A DNA stretch of 64,000 bases from Mastigamoeba balamuthi (taxonomy: Eukaryota; Evosea; Mastigamoebida; Mastigamoebidae). A program made the translations under genes and the position numbers. Positions 52,216-64,000 of this stretch are shown in pieces. The notes beneath the pieces are model-generated. The model was not told the DNA's origin and did not search any database. It saw only the letters and a list, made by a program, of their open reading frames with translations. The first letter of the stretch is position 1. Each line of letters begins with the position of its first letter. The DNA is taken from contig CACRSC010000100.1 of NCBI GenBank assembly GCA_902651635.1, forward strand, positions 26,326 through 90,325, in the 5' to 3' direction.

Positions 52216-54238
52216 TCACTCCACTGGACCCCTGAGTCTGTTCAGCCGGGAAAGAGCAGTAACTGTGCCCATACTCTGAGAAGAGGAGACCGCATTATCA
52301 ATTACGCCAACTCCATCAGCTCCAATGTTCCACAGTATCCGCACCCCATTGGCCGTTGGGATGAGGAAAAGAACGTTCTCTGGAATAAGCTCGACTCTCT
52401 GGCCCGGGTGGCATAAAACGATCACCACGTGCCTCGTGCTTTGAGTGAAGGGAGGGAGGGTGAGTAGAAAACTAGGTGACGTGTGTACCAGTCCAGCGAG
52501 TGGTAGGCTCCATCCAGGAAGCGGCCATTGTGCTGGCAGATGCCACAGCTGCACCCCGCCTCGTGGCTCTCCTTCACCTCGGATTCTGTTGCCCTCAAGA
52601 ACTCGATGAGCCACTGTGCAGGCGGGGTCAGTTGCACTGCATCCGAGCACGTGCGAGACCTTGCACTCGCCGTTGATGTAGTAGTCACAGTGACCAGTGA
52701 CTCCCACGATGGCACCGACCTGCGGGAGAACGTCGTTCCCGCTGGGGAGCAGTGCGACAGCCAATGGGCCCCACAGTTCGGACCATGCAGACTCCAGGAG
52801 CCTGCCATCGGGGCCAACGCAAGTGGATTCGCAGAGCTGGGTGGCCTCGATGGGACGCAGTGAGTCTAGCACGAAATCACGGAAGGAAGGCAGAGCTATA
52901 TCGTCCACGGGCCTGAGTGCCGCCCACACCTTGATTCGCGCGACAGTACGTATGAGACCCGACATGAATCTAATGACTGTGGCGAGTATGTCAGCACTGA
53001 GTCCGCAACAGAGCCGAGCGCACAATGGGTGTCAATGCCCTCGACAGTGAAAATGCCAGCACGAAGGAGGCCCTTCACCTCGTCGAGATAACGCCGCTGC
53101 CCCAGCTCCCACACGGTCACACGCTCCAGCCGGTCCACCAAGCGGAGAAGCCTGACGATCTGCAGGAAGCATCAGGGGAATGAGAAATACTCAAAGACGA
53201 TCAGAGGGCCAGGCCACCTTGGGCTGGCCCGAGAGGTCGCTCAGCACATCGAACAGGCGCAGCCCTGCCATGGCGCTCGCGCAGCCGTGTGAGACCAGCA
53301 GGCTCTCTGGGCGGGTCCTCAGGCGGTCGGGCCCGCTCGGGGCGTCGTACTGCGCCTTGAGGTGGTCCAGCGAGGCGCGTGCGAGGCCAGGGGAGCCGCA
53401 GGACCACGCAAAGGCCGCTGCCCCTGCGGACTCTGAGCTCTGCGAAGCCCAGCAGCCGAGACAGCGCGCAGCAGTCCTCCCTGGAGAACAGCATGTCTGC
53501 GGGGCCGAGCTCGGCACCCCACACAAAGCTCGAGTACGACGGCCTGATGCCGCACCTCCCATAGACCGTGGCACAGATGACCTGCTCACACAGCACAGGC
53601 GTGCGTGGTCAGCGAGCACCAGCCAAATTCCGAGAATTCTGTGACTCAGCGCAGGCAAATTCTCAGGAAGGTCCCCCTGGTGAACAGACGTGGGCCTTGG
53701 ACGCCCTGTCGCCCAGCATGGTCTTGATCGCGCGCCACAGCAGGTGCTCGGGGTCGCTGCAGGCCGTGTCCCCCTGGTCGACGAGGTAGAGCACGCGCTC
53801 GGCGGCTGCAGCGCAGGACCAGAGCCACCTGTCCCACGAGAGAGCAGTGGCGGCAGCAGAGGCGTCTCCCTGCCTCGCCTGCTGCAGGTTGGGGCTCGCG
53901 ACGTACACAGCCTGCAGAGGGCACCTGAGCCGGTCGGCTGCTGCAGGGCCAAGGGGGCAGAGACAGCGGACCCGCGAGAAGGGGGTGTTGCCCCGGGCAA
54001 CGGTGTTGACCAGGTTGCAGAGCAGGGCTGTCGTGCCCGACATGGGTGGGGCCCTGTGGGGCAGGGAGGCGCACGTCAGCCCACGTGGGTGAGGGAGGGG
54101 GAGGCCACACCGCACGAGAACGATCCGGCGGTGGAACGCCAGGTCCAGCACGCGCTCGACAAGGGCTGTGCGTGGCAGGTGGTGCACGGGGTCCTTGCCC
54201 TCGTAGGACTGAGGCACAGACGACCCCGCTGCCTGCAT
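52216..54238 (-). CDS. Crinkler/RHS-like P-loop NTPase plus nuclease-like protein
   Basis: The start ATG at 54238 gives LVERVLDLAFHRRIVLVR, joined through an intron to APPMSGTTALLCNLVNTVAR, the Walker A region. In related proteins this reads xPPxSGKT; here the Lys is replaced by Thr. RVLYLVDQGD near 53790 is the Walker B-like strand. Middle exons include GIRPSYSSFVWGAELGPADM and EDCCALSRLLGFAEL. The C-terminal part has an acidic-hydrophobic pattern (ESAWSELWGPLAVALLP, VGAIVGVTGHCDYYINGECK, intron, WLIEFLRATESEVKESHE, NGRFLDGAYHSLDW) like the REase-fold domain of Crinkler/RHS-type proteins. Such proteins combine an NTPase with a nuclease and are known from oomycetes, fungi, trypanosomes and free-living protists. 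Function here unknown. The last exon and stop are uncertain. Confidence 0.5.
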
Positions 54239-54378
54239 TCTGACGGAGTTGACGAGGCGAAAGAGAGAGGGAGTGAATCTGAAGAATCTACTCTCGGGCA
54301 CACAATTGTGTGCGGTACAGAGAGAAAAAGGACCAACTGACAGCCACAGACCACAATTTTTATCGGCACGGCACGAAG
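54239..54378. promoter_or_regulatory. Shared divergent upstream region
   Basis: 140 bp between the starts of the Crinkler-like gene and the Pro/Tyr-rich protein gene. Confidence 0.35.
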
Positions 54379-54836
54379 ATGGGGTTCATGAAGCACATGA
54401 TGAAGGGTACGCACAGACCACGCTTCCCTTGCGTGCCCCTCACACAGAGGCCCCTGCTCACCCTCCCGTGCCGGCGCAGAGATGACGGGGGAGGCGGCAG
54501 CCAAGCGGCACGAGAAGGAGCTCAAGATGCAGTACAAGTACGGCCACCACTGCTGCCCCGGCCCCGTCGTCGTCGCCCCCGTGGCCCTCCCCATGCCGCC
54601 CCCGCCGCAGCAGCCCTTCTACGCGGCCCCCTACGCGGCCCCTGTCTACGCCCCGCCGCCGCCGATGATGGTGGCGCCCCCCGTGCCCGTCTACGCTCAG
54701 CCCATGCCCCCCATGATGCCCCCTGTGATGCCCAGGACCCATGATGCCGGCGCCCTACTACGCGGGCGAGCCAGCGTACGCGGCAGGGTGCCCGCCCGGG
54801 TGCGGGCCGGTCTACCCCCCGCCGCCGTATTACTGA
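54379..54836 (+). CDS. Pro/Met/Tyr-rich small protein, apparent frameshift
   Basis: Exon 1 (54379-54406) encodes MGFMKHMMK. An intron ending CGGCGCAG joins it in frame to EMTGEAAAKRHEKELKMQYK, a charged helix, then a Pro/Ala/Met/Tyr-rich tail (VALPMPPPPQQPFYAAPYAA). The frame breaks near 54733. Continuing in the frame shifted by one base restores the same composition (PGPMMPAPYYAGEPAYAAGC, ending PPPPYY) and a TGA at 54834-54836, while the unshifted frame turns Arg-rich. A sequencing indel, a decayed allele or an unusual event could explain this. The tail resembles Pro/Tyr-rich proteins such as annexin XI or XYPPX-type tails; function unknown. Confidence 0.45.
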
Positions 54837-54966
54837 GAAACGCGAAACACACGCGCGCGTGTGCCATTTCGGGCGCCCCCTTCTGGGGGGCCGAAGTGGA
54901 AACATGCGTACCGTGTCCCGGCACACCCCTCAAAGGGCACGGATGACTTTTAAAAAGTTGTGAAAT

Positions 54967-55038
54967 GGTCTCATGGTGTAGTGGCATCACATCGACTTGA
55001 CGTGTCGAGGGTTCCAGGATCAATACCTGGTGGGACCA
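54967..55038 (+). tRNA. tRNA gene, anticodon reads GAC (Val)
   Basis: A 72-nt cloverleaf folds by eye. Acceptor GGTCTCA pairs with TGGGACC, discriminator A. The D-arm stem is GTG/CAC. Anticodon stem TCGAC pairs with GTCGA around loop TTGACGT, giving GAC after the invariant T33. T-stem CCAGG pairs with CCTGG. The A box TGGTGTAGTGG fits the consensus; the B box GGATCAATACC deviates at two positions because the T-loop is ATCAATA instead of TTC-type. A run of seven T starts directly after the gene, the Pol III terminator. No intron. GAC is unusual for eukaryotic Val tRNAs. Confidence 0.65.
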
Positions 55039-55045
55039 TTTTTTT
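55039..55045 (+). terminator. RNA polymerase III terminator of the tRNA gene
   Basis: A run of T residues immediately after the discriminator base, followed by a second T run some 7 bp later. Confidence 0.7.
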
Positions 55046-55199
55046 GTGATTTTTTTTGCTCAACCTCTCTCTGTGTTGCGGTCCTGAACACCTTGGTTCC
55101 CTCTGCAAGTCCCCCCAAGGGCCATACGTAATCCCGAAAGCCAGCTGGTTGTTTGGCTGACGTCTTTGCCCCGAATCAATTGCGGGTTCTGTGCTGCCC

Positions 55200-56221
55200 T
55201 CAGGTGGGCGCGGTGCTGCCCGCGCTGCCGCCCCGCATCTCGCCCACGAGGCTGTCGATGCGTGCGCGCACCTCCTGCAGCACCTGCGCCACGCGCTCCG
55301 AGACGGCGACGCGCTGGCGCTCGAGGCTGCCACGCGCCTCCTTGACGGCGCGCTCGCCCCCGTCCACCGCCTCGGCCACCAGCTCCTGGCTCCTCGCGTA
55401 CGCCCCCGACAGCGCCGCAGCGCCCCTGGCCCGCGTGCTGGACAGGAACGCCTTGAGCTCCACGAGCTTGGCCTCCAGGACGTCCGTCAGCCCCACAGCG
55501 CCCCTCTCCTGTGCGGGGAGCGGAAAGTTGGACGGCTGTTGACGTGGAGGTACACTTTTCCTCCGGTGGAGATCGGCGGATATCGGACCTTGAGCAGGGA
55601 CGCCAGGCGGGCAATCTCGTTGTTGCGGTCCTCGAGCTCGGACGTGAGCTTCTCGATCGTGGCCTCGGCCTCCTCCACCTCGTGGCCGGCCTCGGCCTCA
55701 CCCAGCCCCGACTCGACCGACGAGCTCCTGCTGACCTTGGCCTCGTCGCCCTGCGCAGCAATTGATATTGTGAGGGGAGGATGGCGGGAAATATCGCGGG
55801 GGGGGGCTTATTTTCGAGATCGCGCGCGCTGATTATCGCGATATCGGGATTCGGGGGGAAGCGCACGTGCAGGTGGTGGAGCTCGCGGCGGGTCTCGTCG
55901 ATGCGGCGCGCGATCTGGACCTCGACCCGGCGCATGATCTCGAGCTCGTGGGCGATCCTCGACTCGTCGTCGGGCTCGGCCCTCGTCGCGGCGTCGATCA
56001 GCATAGCGGCCGCCTGCGGTGTCCGCGGGTTTGCGATTTTCCCCGCCGGGTTTTTCAGCTCCGCGGGTCGGGTCTCAATTGAATTCGGAGCCCCGGAGCC
56101 CAAAGAGTACCTTGTCCGCATCGCCGCGCGAGTCCACGACCGCCCTGTGGACGTCGGCGGGGTCGAGGCTGGTGAACACCTCGCCGAGGTTCTTCTCGAT
56201 CGCGCTCTGGTCTCCGGACAT
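55200..56221 (-). CDS. CUE-like, coiled-coil protein
   Basis: Exon 1 from ATG 56221 reads LGEVFTSLDPADVHRAVVDS then RGDADKVLFGL. This is close to the CUE/UBA-type three-helix pattern (hydrophobic positions, then GDxDxAxxxLL) that binds ubiquitin. The next exons encode long charged helices (RIAHELEIMRRVEVQIARRI, DETRRELHHLHVRF; then VEEAEATIEKLTSELEDRNN and EIARLASLL), a coiled coil with heptad spacing. The last exon (55496-55200) continues with Ala/Arg/Glu-rich helices ending EVRARIDSLVGEMRGG. No membrane segment. Role unknown; a ubiquitin-binding adaptor is possible. Three introns are inferred from frame changes, and they contain GATATC/GATTCG-type AT-rich motifs. Confidence 0.5.
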
Positions 56222-56673
56222 TTCTTGTCTCGGCGCCGGCAAAATACAGCACAACGGATTCGCCGCCTTGATTCCGCGAATCCCGCGGATGACGTTGACG
56301 GCACGAATCCGCCCCTGTCCCCAAGATTTTACTCCACGGCAGCAGGCAGGCAGCAGGGGAAGCGGAGCGTTCATACATCCTATCCTCTTCGGGGGTTCCG
56401 ATGCAGCGCAGACCCAGCAAGGGCCGCAGACAGAGGGGCAGCAGCAGCACAACCAACAACGCCTCGGGGCCAATCACACAAACGGGTAGTAGTAGTTTCT
56501 GGGGAGCGGGAGGGGTAACGAGACAGACAGCGAGCAGCAAAGCATCCTAGTCCGACATCGTGCGCAAACAGGTGGTCCCCCGCACGGCAGCCTCCACGCG
56601 CAGCCCTCCCCGCGCACTCGGGGGAGGGCGGCGGGGCGGCGGCGGCAGCAGCAGCCTCCCGCCGCGCCGAGCA
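56222..56673. other. Intergenic, CUE-like gene upstream / RRM-RS gene 3' side
   Basis: About 0.45 kb. A long minus-strand frame crosses the 3' part but is a shadow of the RS-domain exon in another frame. No gene recognised. Confidence 0.4.
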
Positions 56674-58510
56674 TCAGCGCCTCTTGTGCGACGACCTCCG
56701 ATCCGGCGACCGCGACCTTTGCAGCGCGACAACAAGCAAACGGACAACAACGACAAGCGAGCGGGGTCAGAACACGCCAGAGAGCGGCAGGCGGGCAGGC
56801 GGGCAGGCAGCAAGCAGCGGGGCCCAAGGGCGGCACTCCCCCACGCAGAGGGGCAACGACAGAGTCAGGGGCGGCAGCAGGGCGGCGAGGTACCTTGCGC
56901 GCCGGTCGGCGCTCCTCCCGGGGCTGCGCCCGCGCCCGCGGCTCCTGCTGCGGCTCCGCGACCTGCTGCGGCTCCTGCTCCTCCCGTGCCCGCGCCCGCG
57001 GCGCCCGGGGCTCCTGCTGCGGCTCCGCGACCTGCTCTTGCGCGGCGCCGCGCCGGGCATCGGCGGCTGCGCGGCGGGCTGCACGTACTGCGGCCCCTGC
57101 GCGTACATCTGCGGCCCCGGGGCCACGTACGCGCCCCACGCGCCGTACTGCTGCGCCGCCTGCTGCTGCGGGACGGGCAGGGCCACGGGCACGGGCACGG
57201 GAACGGGCGAGGGCTGCTGCTGCTGCTGCTGCTGCGCGAGCTGCACGGCCGCGGCGGCCGCGGGGTTGCCGTGGATGCGGTGCCACTCGCTGGCAGCGCC
57301 GACGCCGTACTTGGCCTCGTACTCGGCGAGCTTCTGCTGGTACTCGCGCTGCTGGCGCTCCCAGTCGGCGTAGCAGCTCTGCCACGCGCGGTAGCTCTCG
57401 TCGTCGACGGCCACCGCGGCGCCGTTGGGGCCCACAGGGACCAGCTGGGGATTTCCGGGATTCACTCGCCCGGGAGATTCTTGCTGCTCGTGAATCTCCG
57501 AGATTCGCGACCCCCGCCGGTCGTGCGAGTCGCCTCGGTGGTGACGTGGCGACAGCGACGACGGCGGCGGCGGCGGCTGCTGCTGCTGGTCGGCCGCGGC
57601 GGCCACCGGCGGTGATCGGCTGTGCGAGCGGTCTTGTCGGTGCGCCGGCGAGCCGTGCGGCCTCGCGACCTGGGCGCCCTCGTCGGGCACGTAGTCGTCA
57701 TGCCTGCGCCACATCAGAAGCAATTCCGCCGCGGCACAAAGGCACACAACAAGCGCGTCCAGAAGATATTGCGTGGATACCAACAAATATCCTCCCTCCA
57801 CTCATTGAATCGCAATCAACTGATTCCCCCTGCGAACCTGTCGGGCCCTCTGCGCTCGTCGGCGTAGCCCATCGAGATCGGCTGCCCCATGATGCGGTAC
57901 CCCTCTGTGCGTGTGTCAGCTGCTGGCCCCTGCCCCCCTGCCCCCTGCCGTGCTGTGTGTGGCGCACCCATCTTGTTGAAGGCAGCGCGGGCGTCCTCGA
58001 GGCTGCCGCGTGGGTGTCCCCCGTCAGTCAGTGCCACGCCTGACGCAGAGGGAACGCACCTGTCGAACTCCACAAAGCCGAAGCCCCGCGCCAGCCCGCT
58101 CTTCTTGGCGACGGTCGTCCGCTTGATCCGCCCAAAGTGCTTGAACTCGTTGCTGCGCGGGCCGCCGCCGGGCGGAGGAGGGGAGCGCGGGGGAGGGAGG
58201 GCGCCGCGCAGAGGGGAGATATGCCGCGATATTAAAATCTTTGCGCTGCCGCGAAGTTTGCGCGCGGCGCCGCCGCGGCGCGGAGGCCGGCCCCCGTTTT
58301 GCTGCGCGCGCGGGGTACGGCGGCGCGCGGCGTTTTTTAATTGTTTTTCTCTGTGCAGTGCGTCGATTTGAAAAATAAAATAGCGCGCGCGAATCAGGGA
58401 GTGGGCGGTGGGCTGGGCGGCAGGGGCGGGAGGGCGCACAAGAGGTCCTCGGGCTGGGCCTTCTCGCTGAGGTGGCCCACGTAGACCACTCGCGTCGGTC
58501 GTGTCGACAT
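56674..58510 (-). CDS. RRM and RS-domain RNA-binding protein (SR-like)
   Basis: The start ATG at 58510 gives RVVYVGHLSEKAQPEDLL, the first RRM strand (RNP2-like VYVGHL) and helix. After an intron come EFKHFGRIKRTTVAKKSGLA and RGFGFVEFD (RNP1). Further short exons give EDARAAFNKM and RIMGQPISMGYADE, completing the RRM. Next are a Ser/His/Arg-rich linker, a helical segment (YRAWQSCYADWERQQREYQQ), a Gln/Pro-rich run and, at about 57040-56890, RS dipeptides (KSRSRSRSRSPGRRGRG, then alternating RS). The last exon, spliced from about 56720, ends SRSPDRRSSHKRR at the TGA at 56674. Likely nuclear, acting in pre-mRNA splicing, which suits this intron-dense genome. The exact family member is not resolved. 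Confidence 0.75.
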
Positions 58511-59336
58511 AATCCCCAACAGGCCACGAAAAGGGAAAAAAAGCGGGGCACGTTGACGTCACTGCGCGCACAATCTCCCGCGAGGCACAGAGCACAGCAG
58601 AGCAGCGGGGGCCCCCGAGGCCAGACGGCACGCATCACGGGCCAAGCCGTGCCCGCTGCGTGCCACTGCGCCGGCCAGAGGCAGCAGCGAGCCACGCGTT
58701 GGCCGGGACACCGGAACGAGAGCAGCACAGCCCACACGGGCGCGGAGCCCAAAGGGACTGGCGAGCGAGCACTGCAGAGTCGAGCACAGCCGAGCGCACG
58801 CACGCTGCCGGCTGCTCCAGGATCCAGCTACTCGCGGCAAGCTCCTCTGCGTGCTCTGGCATGTCGCCTTGTGTGCCGCGCTGCAGAGCGGCAGGGTCTT
58901 GGCCCATCGCTGCGGACTGCGCCACTGGTCGCCACAGCACTGCCGACGGCCGCTGCTGCACTACACAAGCAGCAATCCACTCTGCGCATCAGCATCGCTC
59001 TAGACGGAGCACAAAGACAGCAGCGAGGCTGCGACTTCAGCAGCACAGGCCGCAGCTGCCTCGCACGAGAGACCAGCTCGCCACGCCACCAGCAGGGCCG
59101 CAGCACCCGGGCACCCGACCCGCTCAGGGCGGAGGCTCAAGAGGCAAAGTCCACGCAGGCAAGCCACAGCAGAGCAGGGCACGGCATCCCCGGGCACGCA
59201 AGCAGCAGGGCAGCAGGCAAGCAGCAGACGGGAGGAGCAGGGCAGCGAGGGAGGGGTGGGAGGTGGTGGTACCGCGGTCTGTAATACTTGTTGATAGAGG
59301 GCGTGGCGTCGGGGTTGTAGGCTGTCTCGCGTGACC
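58511..59336. other. Intergenic, no gene supported
   Basis: About 0.8 kb, GC-rich. A plus-strand frame of 270 codons spans it, but its composition (Arg/Ala/Gln/Ser without hydrophobic periodicity or motif) looks like a chance frame in GC-rich DNA. Confidence 0.45.
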
Positions 59337-62280
59337 TCACCAGCGGCTGTCGGGCAGCTTCTCGTCGAGGAAGGCGTAGCTCAGGCGCGCCATAAACGCC
59401 TCGTCCATATTGACACCCACGTCCGGCGCAGGCGCCCCCTTGGTGGCCCCCATGAGCTGCTTGAGCTTCACCAGTGCCGCCGAGGGCCTGCAGGTAGTGC
59501 GCGCGTTAGGGGCAGGGGAAGACGCCAAGAGGGCTGCAAGTGGGCGCGGGGGCGAACGTCTCGGGGAAGGATGACATGATCTGCCTGAGCTGCGACAGGC
59601 TGAGGCTCGGGCAGACCTGCTTGATCGTGTCCTGGTCCGTCAGGTGCCCCTTGTCCATTACAAAAACAGTCGCCGTCTCTTGTAGTACATTCAGCTGGTC
59701 CCTGCTCGATCGTTGAGACCCGTGGAGGCACACACGGGCTGGGGGGTGAGGGTGTACGCACGCCGCGGCCTTGAGTTTGTTGCCGACGAGCCAGTCTCTC
59801 AGCTTGGAGAGCTCCATCTTCATCTGGAACCCCCTATCTACAACACAGTCCTCCCTGGAGGCGGGGCGGTCAGCAAGAGCGAGCGCGCAGCGGAGGGAGG
59901 GACGGGCAGCGCTGGCGTGCTTGTGCGACATGATGTAGTTGAAGACCCGGGCGCTGATGAAGTAGCTCACCTGGGAGAATATCTGCTGGACGACAGAGTC
60001 GGGCACAAACGACTCCCTGAGCGTGGCCAGCGCCAGCCCCATGGGCCGCGTAAGGAACTCCGTGCTCCCGTTGACCCCCCTCTTTGCCCGCGTGACCTTC
60101 CACGGCGGCCTGCGGTGCGGTGCCCTCCCGTCAGAACCCGCCACGCTCAGAATCCCCCCGCCCCCAGGCTGGAAGCCGGCTATGCACACGCACGACTCCT
60201 GGTACGTGTCGCCGAGGAGGATGACCGAGACGGCGTACTGGCGCAGCTCGCTGGTCATGTAGGCGACGACCGAGCTGTAGATCTTGAAGATCAGCGACGT
60301 GAGCCTCCCGTCGATGTGCGAGAGCGCCGCCGTCTGGTTCTGCCTGCCGGCCTTGGAGTCCTCCTGCTCCGCCTCGGCGTCGCCCCCGCCGCTCTCGTAC
60401 GACTCGAGCCTGTGCTGCTGCTTACGCACGGCCAGCGCGAGGCCGCAGACCGTCGACAGCCAGTAGCACATCCGGGGCAGGTTGCCCGCGCACGACTGCG
60501 ACGCGTTGTCGATCGACAGGATGAGCCTGTCGAACGGCTCGAGGTTGCCCGAGGACAGCGCCTCGGACGACGTGATGCGCTCGAAGAGCACGTGGGCCGT
60601 CTGCGTGTTGTTGCCGCGGAACTTGATCTGCGCGTTGTAGACCTCGCGCTCGATGAACAGGAACTCCTCGTTGGCTGTCCGCAGCGCCGTCAGCTCGTCG
60701 CCGCCCTCCCCTGGCGTCTCGGTCCCCGCCGGCACCGCAGGCGACAGGTTCGTGAACGACGTCGACGGCGCCAGCTGCCCCACGTTCGTCGACGACGTCT
60801 TCAGCGGCGAGTCGCTGCGTATCTCAAGGAAGAGCGATTTCTGCGGAGCGGGAGGTGAGAAGTTGCGCAGCAGGCAGCGGACGGGGAGAGCGAGAGAGCG
60901 AGCCAGAGAGAACAGAGAGAACAAAAGAGAACGAGAGAGCGAGAGCAAGAGAGCATAAGAGATAGCGAGAGCGAGCGATTGAGAGCGAACGAGAGCGAGA
61001 GTGAATCAGAGAGAGAACGAGAGAGCGAAAGAGAGAGCAAGAGAGAACGAGAGCGAGAGAGAATCAGAGAGCGAGTGTGCGAGAGCGAGTGAGAGCCAGG
61101 GCGCACGCGGGACCCGGGGGCGTTGGTGGGGCTGTCCGAGGGCGAGAGGTCCTTGCTCTTGTGGTGCTTGCGCGGCCGGAGCTCCTGCGCGTCGGGCAGC
61201 GCGAACAGCGGGCTCTTGGCGGTGGTCTCGGCGAGCTTCTGGCGCAGCTCGCTGATCGTCTGCTCCTGCGCGGCCACCGTCGCCCGCAGCTCGTGGTTGG
61301 CCTGCAGCGCCGCGTCGAGCTCCTTGCGCAGGCTGGCAGCTGCCGCCGAGTCCTCGCCGAGCATCCCCGAGTCGTCGGCGAGGTCCGTCTCGAGGTCCGA
61401 GGCGACGCTCATCGTGTCGACCGTGGGGTCCTCGAGCATCGACGCCTCCTCCAGCACGTACGTCTCGCCGTCGATCTGCCGGATCATGCCCGGCTTCGTC
61501 TCGCCCTCGCCGAGCCTGGGGGCGAGCAGCGCGGGTGGCCGGGGGGCGGCATCGGTCAGGGAGCCGTTTTTTTCCCTCCCCAAAACACGCAAAACACGAA
61601 CCGAAATTTCGATTTCAACTTCCAGAAATATCGCGCGCGGGGCTGAGATCAATGAGAAAAATCTCAGGGGGGAAAGTGCTGCGTACTTGACGAGCTTCTG
61701 GTTGCCCACCTGCAGCGGCTTGTGCGAGAAAACGGCCTGTGCAGAGCGCACCGTCACCGCCGGTCGAGGGGGGAGGGAGGGAGTGGTGGGAGGGGGGGGC
61801 CTGTGCGCACGTGGAGGACGGGGACCGAGGCCCTGCTGAGGGCGGACTTCTCAAAGGGGATCTGGATGACCTCGCCGGGGCGCGCGGCGTAGGCGCTGAC
61901 GTTGACGTGGAGCTTGGCGACGTCGCGGCCCTTGCTCTTGCCGGGCACGACCTCGCGCAGGGCGACCGAGAGCTTCTTCTCGTCGTAGGCGCCCGTGGCC
62001 GCGTCCCTGAACAGCGTCCCCGCGAACACCACGTGCTCCTCAAACACCGCCTCCTCCCCCGCCGTCACCAGCGCGCTCTTGGTCATCCCCGTGTTCGCGT
62101 TCGTCCCTGCGCGCCCCCGAGGGAGGTCAGGGGGCTGGGGCTGGGGCGGGTGGGGGTGCTACCGCGGCGCCAGTTGATGAAGACGGTGCTGCCCGAGCGG
62201 CCCTTGAGGTTCGTGACGCGCCGCACGTGCACGTCAAACTCGACCTTGACCTTCTCCTTGCCGCGGTGCGCCAGCGCCAT
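59337..62280 (-). CDS. NT-C2 and dilute (DIL) domain protein
   Basis: The start ATG at 62280 gives VKVEFDVHVRRVTNLKGRSG then FINWRRG, the beginning of an N-terminal C2 domain of the EEIG1/EHBP1 type. It continues in the next exon with FEEHVVFAGTLFRD, KKLSVALREVVPGKSKGRDV and AKLHVNVSAYA. A coiled-coil segment follows (SLRKELDAALQANHELRATV, AAQEQTISELRQKLAE). The C-terminal half is a DIL-type region as in the myosin V tail: PFDRLILSIDN, LPRMCYWLSTVCGLALAVRK, QQIFSQVSYFISARVFNYIM, GFQMKMELSKLRDWLVGNK and CPSLSLSQLRQIMSSF. The stop TGA is at 59337. It has no motor domain. Probable cytosolic adaptor linking membranes or small GTPases to other partners; the specific role is unknown. Confidence 0.75.
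60880..61100. repeat. GAGAGCGA-type purine-rich low-complexity tract
   Basis: Irregular runs of GAGAGAGCGAGAGAA on the plus strand fill an intron of the NT-C2/DIL gene, between the coiled-coil exon and the DIL exon. On the coding strand this is a long pyrimidine tract. Confidence 0.85.

Positions 62281-64000
<1,720 letters not shown>

Noticed and set aside
58472-59284. 270-codon plus-strand open frame
   Set aside because: Composition is Arg/Ala/Gln/Ser without motif or hydrophobic core, and the frame overlaps the first exon of the RRM-RS gene antisense. Long chance frames are expected in GC-rich DNA.

Overview
The window is nuclear DNA of a unicellular eukaryote. Genes are split by many short GT-AG introns, exons are very GC-rich, and products include a virilizer homologue, NELF-C/D, a CFP1-like protein, SMC5 and an NT-C2/DIL protein. 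A receptor-kinase-nucleotidyl cyclase-kinase architecture, Kir channels and a Crinkler-type NTPase/nuclease protein suggest a free-living amoebozoan (acanthamoebid- or archamoeba-like). That placement is inference. Three single N characters (24414, 29229, 40424) mark scaffold joins, and at least the one at 29229 is flanked by a duplicated contig end.

Layout. 0.4-5.8 kb: five tandem plus-strand copies of a small helical protein family I do not recognise. 6.0-9.65 kb (minus): APC-type amino acid permease. 10.0-14.86 kb (minus): virilizer homologue. 15.25-17.18 kb (minus): cytochrome P450, divergent from a small plus-strand protein with three repeats resembling DUF4214. 18.6-28.1 kb: an accessory island without housekeeping genes. 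It holds a cysteine-rich repeat relic, a decayed LINE-like retrotransposon with stop codons at likely Trp positions, and an AT-rich block. That block has a 0.56-kb direct repeat, an inverted repeat and eleven copies of a 14-bp palindrome (consensus TATCRCYGGCGATA). 28.1-29.6 kb (minus): caspase-like protease. 29.8-32.6 kb (minus) NELF-C/D and 32.9-35.3 kb (plus) CFP1-like, divergent. 35.45-37.26 kb (minus) and 37.6-39.8 kb (plus): head-to-head Kir channels. 39.8-41.7 kb: non-coding, with a 100-bp-arm hairpin.

41.77-46.72 kb (minus) and 47.11-52.06 kb (plus): a 10-kb inverted duplication. Each arm encodes a single-pass receptor with signal peptide, periplasmic-binding-like ligand domain, transmembrane helix, TKL kinase, class III nucleotidyl cyclase and second TKL kinase. 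52.2-54.2 kb (minus): Crinkler/RHS-like NTPase plus nuclease-like protein, divergent from a Pro/Tyr-rich protein with an apparent frameshift. 54.97-55.04 kb: tRNA gene. 55.2-56.2 kb (minus): CUE-like coiled-coil protein. 56.7-58.5 kb (minus): RRM-RS protein. 59.3-62.3 kb (minus): NT-C2/DIL protein. 62.9 kb to the end (plus): SMC5, cut by the window edge.

The genes are independent eukaryotic units, not operons. Many neighbours are divergent pairs sharing a short upstream region. The strongest candidates for an undescribed system are the mirrored two-kinase receptor cyclases, the small-protein array and the palindrome-rich island. Intron coordinates are approximate throughout because splice sites were read by eye.
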